A DNA stretch of 64,000 bases from Eriocheir sinensis. Taxonomy: Eukaryota > Arthropoda > Malacostraca > Decapoda > Varunidae. The position numbers were made by a program, and so were the translations under genes. A model generated the notes under the pieces. It saw only the letters and a program-made list of their open reading frames with translations, was not told the DNA's origin and searched no databases. The stretch is from positions 3,737,532 to 3,801,531 of the forward strand of contig NC_066516.1 of the NCBI RefSeq assembly GCF_024679095.1. Direction: 5' to 3'. Positions 12,969 to 30,030 of this stretch are shown here, piece by piece (the stretch's first letter is position 1; each line of letters opens with the position of its first letter).

Positions 12969-15793
12969 AGAATGTAACAAAAGATGGTCTAACGGCTTAT
13001 TACACCAACAGTAGGAGTCTCAGGAACAATATAGATCTACTGAGGGGGAAAGCATGTGTCGAGAAATTCGACAATATAGCTATCACGGAAACATGGGTGG
13101 ATACAGCTAACAAAAACTTCATGTCGGAGTATGAAATAGATGGTTATCAGATGTTTCACAGAGATAGAAAGGGAAGAAGGGGAGGGGGGGGGGGTGACAC
13201 TTTATGTTAAAGACACACTTAAATGTTCCGCTAACGCACGAACAAATGGCGACTCAGAATCAGTTTGGGTGGACGTCCACAAAGGGAAATACAAACTAAC
13301 TCTAGGGATTCTTTACAGGCCACCCAACCTTAGCAGGCAGGACACTGATATATTACTGCAAGAGCTTGGCAGGGCGAGCAGGAGCAAAAATGTCTGCATA
13401 ATGGGGGATTTTAACAATAGGAATATAGAATGGGAAGGCGTGGTGGATGATCTAGAATCTGAGGATTTTCTGAAAGTAATACAAGATAATTTTCCTCAAG
13501 CAGACAGTAGGTGAGCCGACCAGAGGTAACAACATTCTAGACTTAGTCCTAACTAACAACGGGAATATTATCAGTGAGCTAGATGTTGGGGGAGAACTAG
13601 GTGGTAGTGATCACAAGGAAATTAGGTTTAACTTAGACTGGGCGGTGACCCATGAACTCAACCCTGTGTTGGTGCCTGACTTTAGAAGAGCCGGTTATGA
13701 GGGGCCTAGAAGACACCTTGAGGAGGTTAATTAGGGAACCTTAGGGCTGGATGAGGGTCAGATCTCAGGGCTGGAACTTGAAGGGCAGGGGAACCATGTA
13801 GAAATGACCTACAATAATTTAGTTAGAGTAATAGCAGAGGGTCTGAGGCAGCATATCCTTTACCAAGCACGTAGAAATGAAAATAAGGACCCCAAATGGA
13901 TGACCCACAGACTCAAACATGAGATTGGCTTGAAGAGAGAAATTTATAGGAGAATAAAGAACGGGGAAACCCACCTCAGGGGTAGGTATGTTGAACTAGC
14001 CAGATCGGTGAAGAAGAACACCCGCCTAGCAAAAAGAAATTATGAGATTAGGGTAGCCAACGAGGCCAAGACTGATCACAAGGGCTTTTTCAAATTGTAC
14101 AGAACGGAAACAAGGGAGAGAACTGGGCCGTTGAAAACAAACACGGGCGAGCTCTTTGAGAATGGAGAATATATGAGTCAAATGTTGAATGACTCTTTCC
14201 TCTCAGTTTTCACGCAGGAAAATCTAACAGCCATTCCGGAGAGAATTCAGGTATATGATGGCGAAAATAACGACAAGTTGAGGGATGTGATTATCACTAG
14301 GCAGGTAGTCCAGGATGAGATTGGTAGGTTGGAGAAAAAAAAATCGCCGGGCCCGGACGAAGTAAAACCAAGGGTTCTGAAAGAATGCAAGGAGGTTCTC
14401 AGTTCTCACTTACCGATGTCTTTAAGATGTCGGTAAATTCTGGATATGTGCCCAACCAATGGAAAGTAGCTAAAGTGACGCCGATTTTCAAAAAAGGAGA
14501 CAAGTCAGCCATCTCAAATTATCCCCCAATTAGCTTAACATCAGTTGTAGGCAAGATGTTGGAGTCAATTATAGCCAGAAGCATACGGGACAATTTAGAG
14601 AAGCATAATTTAATTCATGACTCACAGCATGGGTTCATGAAGGGTAGGTCTTGCCTTACTAACCTGTTGTCCTTCTACACTAAAGTAATCGAGGCGGTTG
14701 ACAGAGATGAAAACTATGACATACTGTATCTAGAATTTAGTAAAGCGTTCGACGAAATCCCTCATCACCGGCTATTACTAAAATTACAGGCTCACGGCGT
14801 AGATGGGAAAGTTTTGAACTGGATTAGGGCGTGGCTTAGTGGTAGGAAGCAGAGAGTGCAAATCAATGGTAAAAAATCTGAATGGGGCAGTGTTACGAGT
14901 GGAGTCCCACAGGGGTCGGTGCTGGGTCCGCTGCTTTTTATTATTTACATCAATGATTTGGACACAGGAATTAGTAGTGATGTCAGTAAGTTCGCAGATG
15001 ATACCAAGATCGGTAGAGTAATCCAGTCAGACAAGGATGTTAGCGTTATCCAGGATGAGCTTGACAGACTATGATTGGGCGGGGAAGTGGCAGATGGAAA
15101 TCAATGTTGGGAAGTGTAGCAATTTGAGTGTAGGTAGGAATAACCCCTCACACAATTACTCTTTAAATGACACTCCTCTAAGCAGGTCTGGGCGTGAGAG
15201 AGACTTAGAGTCCTAGTGAGCGCTGACCTCCGTCCTAGGGCTCAATGCGTTCAGTCTAAAAATCGAGCGAACAGAGTACTGGGTTTCATCTCAAGGAGCG
15301 CAAGCAATAGTAGCGCTAAAGTCATCCTCAAACTTTACTTAGCACTGGTTAGACTTCATCTCGATTATGCAGTTCAGTTCTGGTCCCCCTACTTTAGAAT
15401 GGATATCAAGATGTTAGAATCTGTACAGAGAAGGATGACAAAAATGATCACGGGGTGAGAAACTTGCGTTATGGGGATAGACTGAAGCATTTAAATCTAC
15501 ACTCTCTAGAAAGGCGAGGGTTGCGAGGTGACTTGATCAAAGTTTATAAATGAATGAAGGGCTTTTAAAAAGGGGATGTCAATAGGGATTTGGTTGTAAA
15601 AGAGCCAAGTAGGACACGTAGCAATGGTTTTAAGTTAGATAAATTCAGATTCAACAAAGACAGGCAAGAATGGAACAGGCTTGGCAGCCATGTTGTGGGT
15701 GCCAATACCATAGATACATTCAAGAAAAGATTGGATAAAGTCAAGGATAGTGAGGTAAGGTGGGGTTTAGAGTACAGGAGCTGCTTTGGATAG
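12969..15793 (+). pseudogene. LINE-C ORF2: APE endonuclease plus reverse transcriptase
   Basis: The endonuclease shows AYYTNSRSLRNNIDLL (about 12995), AITETWVDTAN (13080), ILYRPPNLSRQ (13310), IMGDFNNRNIEW (13400), NNILDLVLT (13530) and GSDHKEIRF (13610). A run of G at about 13179-13194 shifts the frame. The RT shows KSPGPDEVKP (14345), ILYLEFSKAFDEIPHHRLL (14720), [20 protein letters not shown] (14900) and FADDTK (14993). Motif A reads LEFSKAFD where relatives have LDF, so a catalytic Asp is replaced by Glu. Further stops lie near 13732, 14435 and 15074. The product would nick and reverse transcribe; this copy is dead. Confidence 0.8.
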
Positions 15794-15834
15794 GCCAACC
15801 GACATCTTGCTGACTCCTTACGTTCTTATGTTCT

Positions 15835-15914
<80 letters not shown>

Positions 15915-16384
15915 CATTTTATCCATTCTTTATTCTTTTCCACCAGCGCCTTTTTCTCCTCTTCTTCTTTTTCTTTTTCCTCCTCTTCCTCCATGTTCCA
16001 CCTCTTCTATTTCTTCTTCCAGTTTTCTTGTCATTTTTCCTCCTTTTCCTCACCTCTTCCTCTTCTTCCTTTTCCTCTTTTTTGTCTTTCATGTTCTGTT
16101 TATCATACATAGTTTCCTCTTCTTTCTCCTTCTCCTAATCCTCCTCCACCTTTTCGTCACCCTCTTCTTCCTATCACATTTTTTTCCCTTCATGTTCTTT
16201 CTCATTCGTCATTTCCTCCTCCTCCTCCTCCTCCTCCTCCTCCTAATCCTCCTCCTCCTCCTCCTCCTCCTCCACGTGGGTTTGTTTACAAGTCACGTCT
16301 TTGCTTTTTGTTTGTTTTTGTTTGTTTGTTTGTTTGTTTACTTCCGGTGCGACAGACCTGCACCTGCCTCCCTTTGTTTGTTTG

Positions 16385-16432
<48 letters not shown>

Positions 16433-16453
16433 CGGCTGCATCCATGTTTATAA

Positions 16454-16526
<73 letters not shown>

Positions 16527-16678
16527 TGCGCATGGCTGCTGTCATACAGTCACGATCTTCTCTCCCAACGTTAAAAATATCGTGCTGCCAGACGTACGTT
16601 ACGACCATCGAAAATAGACCACGTCGAAACGACGTTATTGAGACCCGGTTGAGATGGACATCCAACGGTCGTGGTTAA
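15835..16678 (+). repeat. (CT)n, pyrimidine tract, (TCC)n, (GT)n, (CT)n and a short unique patch
   Basis: (CT)n at 15835-15911 abuts the LINE-C tail. It is followed by a T/C-rich tract, (TCC)n at 16214-16272, (TTTG)n near 16310-16340, (GT)n at 16387-16431 and (CT)n at 16456-16522. Bases 16523-16678 are of ordinary complexity with no recognisable gene. Confidence 0.9.
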
Positions 16679-16687
16679 GGCTGAATT

Positions 16688-16930
16688 CACACGAGCCACT
16701 TTTTAGTGGTCAGTGGCCGCCACAAAATAATGGTCAAAATAGAACACACACATCTCTATGGGTGCATGCACACGAGCCACTTTTTAGTGGTCAGTGGCCG
16801 CCACAAAATAATGGTCAAAATAGAACACACACATCTCTATGGGTGCATGCACACGGGCCACTTTTTTGTGGTCGCCACAAAACAGTGGCGAGTTGTGGCG
16901 GGCGGAGCCATTTTTCCGATCACGCCACTG
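16688..16930 (+). repeat. 81-bp subterminal tandem repeat of the Harbinger-like element
   Basis: Two full 81-bp units start at 16688 and 16769, and a diverged third starts at 16850. Each starts CACACGAGCCACTTTTTAGT, and the first two are nearly identical. The period is a multiple of three, so a frame of repeated 27-residue units stays open; I do not regard it as coding. Confidence 0.88.
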
Positions 16931-17741
16931 TGGCGGCCACAGTGGCCAGCGATAGATACCGTTGTTTCAAATGGCAGCGTGCACACGAGCCACTATCGCT
17001 GGCCACCACCCTGCTACCCGCCGCTTTCCCTCTGTCTTGACACTTGAACACCTGAATTTTAACTGCCATAATGATGTAAAAGTATGACCTACACGCATAA
17101 CTTGTGTTCAGAATATAATGGATAAGCTCTTATATGCTTTCATAACTAATGTTTCATTTCGTTTCACAGTTTTGCATAGTAAATGATTCTGGTATGGATT
17201 AATTACTGAATGTGGTAGTTTTATTTACCCGGATGTAGAAAGGGGGAAATGTTATGTAACCGCAAAGACTGCTGAATTATGTCAATAAATTACATTTTAT
17301 GTGACTTAATATTCTTCATGTTCAGTCTTATATTAAAATTACCGCAAGTCTCTCTTCTACTGGGACACAATTCCCCATGTTGATGTCCTGCCGTGTTATA
17401 CGTGGACCAGTTATTGTCATAAGATGATTAAACCTATCCTGTGACCTCCTGAAGTAGTAAAAAAAAATTGGTGTTCTTTTAGCTCTGTAAATAATGTGTG
17501 GAATTCTACACGCAGTAGTTTATTGCAAAGAATATATGGGGTGAAACCATGGCAGTACTTTCTTCAGCGATTTTTGCCAAGAAAGCACAGACAGCTGCTG
17601 CCTCTACGAGATCCATAACCCCACGTGCTGACCTCATTAGTGGCCGCCACCGAGTGGCTCGTGTGCAGGGTGCACCTACTCACCATTTTTCGTGGCGACC
17701 ATTTTTTGTGGTGGCCACTTTTTGTGGCAGCCACTGACCAC

Positions 17742-20700
17742 TTTTTTTTTTTTTTTTTACAGCTACGGAGACAGTTCAAGGGCGTAATGAAAAAAAAAAA
17801 AAAAAAAAGGCCCGCTACTTACTGCTCCAGAACAGAAGTTAAAGGAGTGTTCAAAATCAGAGGTCAATTTCGGGAGGAGAGGTGTCCTGATACCCTCCTC
17901 TTGAAAGAGTTCAAGTCATAGGCAGGAGGAAATACAGATGAAGGAAGATTTTTCCAGAGTTTACCAGCGTGAGGAATGAAAGAGTGAAGATGCTGGTTAA
18001 CTCTTGCATAAGGGGTTTGGACAGTATTGGGATGAGCATGAGTAGAAAGTCTTGTGCAGCGGGGCCGCGGGAGGAGTGGAGGCATGCAGTTAGCAAGTTC
18101 AGAAGAGCAGTCAACATGAAAATATCGATAGAAGATAGAAAGAGAGGCAACATGGCGGCGGAATTTGAGAGGTAGAAGACTATCAGTATGAGGAGGAGAG
18201 CTGATGAGACGAAGAGCCTTTGATTCCACTCTGTCAAGGAGAGCTGTGTGAGTGGACCATCCCCACACATGAGATGCATACTCCATACGAGGGCGGACAA
18301 GGCCCCTGTAAATGGACAGCAACTGTGCGGGGGAGAAAAACTGGCGGAGACGGTACAGAACGCCCAGCCTCGAGGAAGCTGATTTAGTAAGAGATGAGAT
18401 ATGAAGTTTCCAGTTGAGATTTTGAGTTAAGGATAAACCGAGGATGTTTAGTGTTGAGGAAGGTGATAGCTGGGTGTTGTCAAAGAATAGGGGATAGTTG
18501 TTTGGAAGATTGTGTCGAGGGGATAGGTGGAGAAACTGTGTTTTTGAGGCGTTTAAGGACACCAGGTTCTTCTTGCCCCAATCGGAAATAATAGTAAGGT
18601 CTGAGGCTAAGCGTTCTGCAGCCTCCAGCCTTGAGTCGTTAAGTTTCTGTAGGGTGGGTTTTCTAATAAAAGAAGTTGAGTAATGCAGAGTGGAATCATC
18701 GGCGTAGGAATGGATAGGACAGCTTGTTTTGGAAAGAAGATCATCAATGAACAACAGAAAGAGAGTGGGAGATAGGACAGAACCCTGTGGGACACCACTG
18801 TTAATAGGTTTAGGGGAAGAACAGTGACCGTCTACTACAGCAGAAATAGAACGGTCAGAAAGGAAACTGGAGATAAAGGTACAGAGAGAAGGATAGAAAC
18901 CGTAGGAGGGTAGTTTGGAAAGCAAAGATTTGTGCCAGACCCTATCAAAAGCTTTTGATATGTCCAGCGCAATAGCAAAGGTTTCACCGAAACGGCTAAG
19001 AAAGGATGACCAAGAGTCAGTTAAGAAGGCTAGGAGATCACCAGTGGAACGCCCCTTGCGGAACCCTTACTGGCGATCAGATAGAAGGTCAGAAGTGGAA
19101 AGGTGCTTTTGAATCTTCCGTTTAAGGATTGATTCAAAAGTTTTAGATAGACAAGAAAGTAAAGCTATAGGACGGTAGTTTGAGGGATTGGAACGGTCAC
19201 CCTTCTTAGGCACAGGCTGTATGAAGGCATACTTCCAGCAGGAAGGAAAGGTAGATGTTGACAGGCAGAGGCGAAAGAGTTTGACCAGGCAGGGTGACAG
19301 CACGGAGGCACAGTTTTTAAGGACAATAGGAGGCACTCCATCAGGTCCATAAGCCTTCTGAGGATTGAGGCCAGAGAGGGCATAGAAAACATCACTTTGA
19401 AGAATCTTTATAACAGGCATAAGGGAGTCAGAGGGGGGATGAGTAGGAGGAATATGCCCAAAGTCGTCCAGAGTGCAGTTTTTAGAAAAAGTTTGAGAGA
19501 AGAGTTCAACCTTAGAGACATATGAGACGGCAGTGTTGCCGTCAGGACTGAGGAGTGGAGGGAAAGATGAAGAAGTGAAGCTGGAGGAGATGTTTTTGGC
19601 TAGATGCCAGAAGTCACGGGAAGAGTTAGAGAAAGCAAGGTTTTGGCATTTTCTATTAATGAAAGAGTTTTTCGTTAGTCGGAGAATAGATTTGGCACGA
19701 TTACGGGCAGAAATGTAAAGTTCATAATTAGCATTAGTTTGAAGGCTCTGGTACCTTTTGTGAGCTGCCTCTCTATCATTGACAGCACGAGAACAAGCGT
19801 GATTAAACCAAGGCTTTTTAGCGTGAGGAGTAGAGAAAGAATGAGGAATGTATGACTCCATTCCAGAGACAATCACCTCTGTGATGCGCTGAGCACACAC
19901 AGAGGGGTCTCTATCCTGGAAGCAATAATCATTCCACGGGAAATCGGAAAAGTACATCCTCAGGTCGTCCCACCGAGCTGAAGCAAAATGCCAGAAGCAC
20001 CGCCTCTTCGGTGGGTCCAGAGGGTGTACAGGAGCGATAGGACAGGATGCAGAAATAAGATTGTGATCGGAGGAGCCGAACGGAGAGAACAGTTTGACAG
20101 AATAAGCAGAAGGGTTTGAGGTAAGGAAGAGGTCTAGAATGTTGGGCCGGTCTCCAAGACGGTCGGGAATACGTGTAGGGTGCTGGGCCATCCGCTCTAG
20201 GTCGTTGAGGATAGCAAAGTTGTAGGCTTGTTCACCAGGATGGTCAGTGAAAGAGGATGAAAGCCAAAGCTGGTGGTGAACATTGAAATCTCCTAGGATG
20301 GAGATTTCAGCCAAGGGAGAGTGGGTCAAGATGTGCTCCACTTTAGAGTTCAAATAGTCAAATAATTTTACATAGTTAGTAGAGTTATGCTAGAGATAAA
20401 CAGCACAGATGTATTTAGTAATAGAATTACAATGAAGTCTTAGCCAGAGAGCAAGTGATGTCGTTGCGCACGTAGGCGCAACATCCAGCTTTGGATTGAA
20501 ATTTAGGATAGAGGTAGTAGGAGGGAACAGAGTAGAGATTGCTGTCAGTAGCCTCAGAAACCTGTGTTTCGGTAAGGAAGAGAAGGTGAGGTTTAGAGGA
20601 GGAGAGATGATGTTCCACAGAATGAAAATTAGAACGAAGACCGCGAATGTTGCAGAAATTGAGAAGAAAGAGGTTCGAGGAGTTATCAAGGCACCTCTCG

Positions 20701-20778
20701 GGTCGGCAGCCAGAAGGGGAGTCCTCCCTGGGGGAATTTGTGGTCGCCCCCCCAGGCGGGGACTCCGAGGCTTGATGT
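17742..20778 (-). mobile_element. LINE-D copy 1, nearly full-length APE-type retrotransposon
   Basis: A minus-strand element with a poly(A) tail (the T run at 17742-17758) and ending TGTAAAA as in copies D2 and D3. It contains an almost continuous ORF2. Its ends are sharp against the Harbinger-like sequence. The left flank GACCACT and right flank AAGTGTCTCG join to restore the expected terminal arm of the host element. Confidence 0.85.
17864..20689 (-). pseudogene. LINE-D1 ORF2: APE endonuclease plus reverse transcriptase
   Basis: From 20353 down to 17864 a single frame of 830 codons holds, broken only by a TAA at 19067-19069 where copy D3 has TAT (Tyr, DRQYGFRKG). It shows [15 protein letters not shown] and [13 protein letters not shown] of the endonuclease, and [53 protein letters not shown] and SYADDSTLHYSTS of the RT. 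It ends SFKRRVSGHLSSRN. The endonuclease N-terminus (HLLFLTETQVSE near 20580) lies in other frames because of indels at about 20354-20440. It is close to intact and probably young, but has no functional start. Jockey-like affiliation is inference. Confidence 0.85.
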
Positions 20779-20804
20779 AAGTGTCTCGTGTGAACCCAGC
20801 CTAA

Positions 20805-20950
20805 TGCCGACGGGTGACAGATTTCGGGAAGGGCGCCGATTGTTTTGAAATTTCCAAAACCGTCGGCGCGTGGTCCGTCGTCGGAAGTGCGCCGGGAGTC
20901 ATGATCGTGGCTGTGTGACTGCGTCCTATGAATGTGCTCTTTCCATATCC
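20805..20950. other. Short unique stretch
   Basis: About 150 bp of ordinary complexity between the Harbinger-like element and a (GT)n array. I recognise nothing in it. Confidence 0.5.
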
Positions 20951-23530
<2,580 letters not shown>

Positions 23531-23533
23531 AAA

Positions 23534-23550
23534 CTCTCTCTCTCTCTCTC
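23534..23550 (+). repeat. (CT)n at the 5' truncation point of LINE-A1
   Basis: Seventeen bases of CT repeat immediately precede LINE-A1 sequence (homology starts about 23566). A second, long (CT)n lies at its 3' end. Confidence 0.85.
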
Positions 23551-23565
23551 TATTGTATTACTATT

Positions 23566-25770
<2,205 letters not shown>

Positions 25771-25852
25771 TCTTCATTATATAATATCAATTTTGTTTTT
25801 GTTTTTCCTTTCAGACACGAAGTAAGTTTCCTGTGACCCCGGAGCCGTAAGT

Positions 25853-25853
25853 T

Positions 25854-25945
<92 letters not shown>

Positions 25946-26400
25946 GAAGGAGGGAGAGAGGAAGGGAGGAAAGGAGGGAGGAAGATGTTGGTCAGCCTCT
26001 TTTCCTCCCTCTTTCTCTCCCTCTCTCCCTCTTATTTCCTTTCCTCCTTTTTTCCCTCCTTTTTTATCCTTCTCCTCTCTTCTTTCCTCCATTAATTTTC
26101 CCTCTTGTTTCCCTTGCTCCCACCTTTTCTTTATTTCCCTTTAACTCCCTTTCTCTCCCTCCGTATCCCATTTCTCTCTTTTCCTCCATTTTTGTACCAC
26201 CCCTTACCTCCCTTTCTGTCTCTGTCTCCCACTTTTCTCCCACTTTTCCTCCATCATATCCTCAATCTTTTGTCTCCTCCTCCTCCTCCTCCTACTTTTC
26301 CTCCTCCTCTTACTCCTCTTCCTCCTTGCCATTGTCACCCTATCTCCTTTATTTATTACATTGTTACGTTTATTACATTTATTTATTATATCCAGATCGC
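25853..26400 (+). repeat. (GT)n and pyrimidine-rich tract
   Basis: (GT)n at about 25853-25943, a short purine patch, then T/C-rich DNA to about 26400. No gene seen. Confidence 0.9.
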
Positions 26401-26750
26401 CAGTGTGACGCGCGGTTCAACTTTATTCTTGCTTCTTCTCTTCTTCCTCCTCCCATACGTTCCTCCTCTCAGACGTTCCTTCCCTTTATTAAACGTTCCT
26501 TCTCTCATACGCTCTCCCCAAAAGTTTATCCTTGCTACCAGATGTTTCTATGGTTCAATCTATGGTTCAGGGTGTCGTGTAGGCTTGTAATGATAGGATA
26601 AACAAACATTAAATAAACGGAAGTCCGTATATATATTATTTGGGAAGCATACGAAAGAATACGAACTTGTACATGCGGACGTGATACAGGACGGGCGTGG
26701 ACTGGCATAAGAGGTAACGAAAAGCAAAATGGTGACACTACTGAAATAAC
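26401..26750. other. Unique-looking spacer before the 21-bp minisatellite
   Basis: Ordinary-complexity DNA with two related TCAGACGTTCCTTCCC / AAACGTTCCTTCTCTC motifs near 26470-26505. Short frames show no known domain. Confidence 0.45.
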
Positions 26751-28996
26751 GTTGCCCTCTACAGAAATAACGTTGTCCACTACAGGATTATATTGCCCAC
26801 TACAGGATTATCGTTGCCCACTAAAGGATTAACGTTGCCCACTATAGGATTAACGATACCCACTACAGAATTAACGTTGCCCACTACAGGATTAACGTTG
26901 CCAACTACAGGATTAACGTTGCCCACTACAGGATTAACGTTGCCCACTACAGGATTATCGTTGCCCACTACATAATTAACGTTGCCCACTACAGGATTAT
27001 CGTTGCCCACTACATAATTAACGTTGCCCACTACAGGATTATCGTTGCCCACTACAGAATTAACGTTGCCAACTACAGGATTAACGTTGCCCACTACAGG
27101 ATTAACGTTGCCCACTACAGGATTATCGTTGCCCACTACATAATTAACGTTGCCCACTACAGGATTATCGTTGCCCACTACAGAATTAACGTTGCCCACT
27201 ACAGGATTAACGTTGCCCATTACAGGATTAACGTTGCCCACTAGAGGATTATCGTTGCCCTCTACAGGATTATCGTTGCCCATTACAGGATTAACGTTGC
27301 CCACTAGAGGATTATCGTTGCCCACTACAGGATTAACGTTGCCCATTACAGGATTAACGTTGCCCACTAGAGGATTATCGTTGCCCACTACAGGATTAAC
27401 GTTGCCCATTACAGGATTAACGTTGCCCATTACAGGATTAACGTTGCCCACTACAGGATTAACGTTGCCCACTACAGAAATAACGTTGCCCACTACAGGA
27501 TTAACGTTGCCCACTACAGGATTAACGTTGCCCACTACAGGATTAACGTTGCCCACTACAGGATTAACGTTGCCCACTACAGTATTAACGTTGCCCACTA
27601 CAGGATTAACGTTGCCCACTACAGGATTAACGTTGCCCACTACAGGATTAACGTTGCCCACTACAGGATTAACGTTGCCCACTACAGAAATAACGTTGCC
27701 CACTACAGGATTAACGTTGCCCACTACAGGATTATCGTTGCCCACTACAGGATTAACGTTGCCCACTACAGGATTAACGTTGCCCACTACAGGATTAACG
27801 TTGCCCACTACAGGATTAACGTTGCCCACTACAGGATTATCGTTGCTCACTACAGGATTAACGTTGCCCACTACATAAATAACGTTGCCCACTACAGGAT
27901 TATCGTTGCCCACTACAGGATTAACGTTGCCCACTTCAGGATTATCGTTGCCCACTACAGGATTATCGTTGCCCACTACAGGATTAACGTTGCCCACTAC
28001 AGGATTAACGCTGCATACTACAGGATTAACGTTGCAAACTACAGCATTAACGTTGCTCACTACAAGATTAACGTTGCCCACTACAGGATTAATGTTGCAC
28101 ACTACAGGACTAACGTTGCATACTACAGGATTAACGTTGCCCACTACAGGATTAACGTTGCCCACTTCAGGATTAATGTTGCCCACTACAGGATTAACGT
28201 TGCCCACTACAGGACTAACGTTGCATACTACAGGATTAACGTTGCCCACTTCAGGATTAACGTTGCCCACTACAGGATTAACGATATCCACTACAGGATT
28301 AACGATACCCACTACATGATTAACCTTGCCCACTTCAGGATTAACGTTGCCCACTACAGGATTAACGATACCCACTACAGGATTAACGTTGCCCACTACA
28401 GGATTAACGATACCCACTACAGGATTTTCGTTGCCCTCTACAGGATTAACGTTGCCCACTACAGGATTAAAGTTGCCCACTACAGGATAAACGTTGCCCA
28501 CTGCAGGATTAACGTTGTCCACTAGAGGATTAACGTTGCCCACTACAGAATTAACGTTAGCCACTACAGGATTAACGTTGCCCACTACAGCATTAACGTT
28601 GCCAACTACAGGATTTTCGTTACCCACTACAGGATTAATGTTGCCCACTACAGGATTAACGTTGCCCACTACAAGATTAACGTTGCCCACTACAGGATTA
28701 TCGTTGCTCACTACGGGATTAACGTTGCCTACTACAGGATTATCGTTGCACACTACAGGATTAACGTTGCACACTACAGGATTATCGTTGCACACTACAG
28801 GATTATCGTTGCACACTACAGGATTATCGTTGCACACTACAGGATTAACATTGCCCACTACAGGATTATCGTTGCACACTACAGGATTAACGTTGCCCAC
28901 TACAGGATTAACATTGCCCACTACAGGATTATCGTTGCACACTACAGGATTAACGTTGCCCACTACAGGATTATCGTTGTCCACTTCAGGATTAGC
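26751..28996 (-). repeat. 21-bp minisatellite, about 106 units, open across 740 codons on the minus strand
   Basis: The + strand unit is GTTGCCCACTACAGGATTAA plus C (21 bp). On the minus strand it reads NPVVGNV repeated, with an ATG at 29000-29002 and a stop at 26780-26782. Length is conserved almost perfectly: the minus frame is never shifted over 2.2 kb. Substitutions cluster: CATTACAGG/CTAGAGG variants form 63-bp higher-order groups at 27210-27430, CGATACCCAC variants lie at 28270-28430, and TTGCACAC variants at 28740-28940. The first three units (26751-26815) carry indels. Because the period is a multiple of three and has no stop in this frame, an open frame is expected without selection. 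There is no signal peptide, no splice context and no known domain. Confidence 0.93.
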
Positions 28997-29077
28997 CAAC
29001 ATTGCCTGAGTCCATTAACATTAAATAAATAGTTGACCTTTCCTCCCTCTCTCAATGCAAATAAAAAAAACTCATCT

Positions 29078-29796
<719 letters not shown>

Positions 29797-30030
29797 CTGT
29801 TGTAGTAGTGGTGGTGATGGTGGTGGTGGTTGTGGTGGTGATGGTGGTGGTGGTTGTGGTGGTAGTGGTGGTGGTGGTGGTGGTGGTGGTGGTTGTGGTG
29901 ATGGTGATGGTGGTGATAATGATGGTGGTGGTGGTGGTGGTGGTTGTGGTGATGGTGGTGGTGGTTGTGGTGGTAGTGGTGGTAATGGTGGTAGTGGTGG
30001 TGGTGATGGTTGTGATGGTGGTGGTGATGA
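29797..30030 (+). repeat. (GGT)n microsatellite, left half split by LINE-D2
   Basis: GGT units with GAT and AGT variants. The same repeat resumes at 30954-31030 on the other side of LINE-D2. Confidence 0.92.

Larger units (their letters stand above)
12218..15834 (+). mobile_element. LINE-C copy 1, CR1-like retrotransposon with esterase ORF1
   Basis: Starts inside ORF1 at the (TCC)n junction, so it is 5'-truncated. It carries ORF1 (to 12895), ORF2 (about 12969-15793) and a short 3' UTR ending TCCTTACGTTCTTATGTTCT next to (CT)n. Fragments of the same family occur at 51660-52151 and 54279-54465. Confidence 0.8.
16679..20801. mobile_element. PIF/Harbinger-like non-autonomous DNA transposon carrying a nested LINE-D
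   Basis: The left terminus GGCTGAATTCACACGAGCCA and the reverse complement of the right terminus (GGCTGGGTTCACACGAGACA) match at 17 of 20 positions. Both are flanked by TAA (16676-16678 and 20802-20804), the 3-bp TWA duplication typical of PIF/Harbinger. The element proper is about 1.1 kb (16679-17741 plus 20779-20801). LINE-D1 lies close to the right end. Subterminal copies of CACACGAGCCACT occur in both orientations. Bases 17050-17520 are AT-rich with no frame. No transposase is present. Confidence 0.75.

Noticed and set aside
16654..17047. Proteins with repeated 27-residue units
   Set aside because: The frame follows the 81-bp subterminal repeat of the Harbinger-like element and is open in two frames at once.
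26751..28996. CRISPR array
   Set aside because: The 21-bp units follow each other without spacers, the host is eukaryotic and there are no cas genes. It is a minisatellite.
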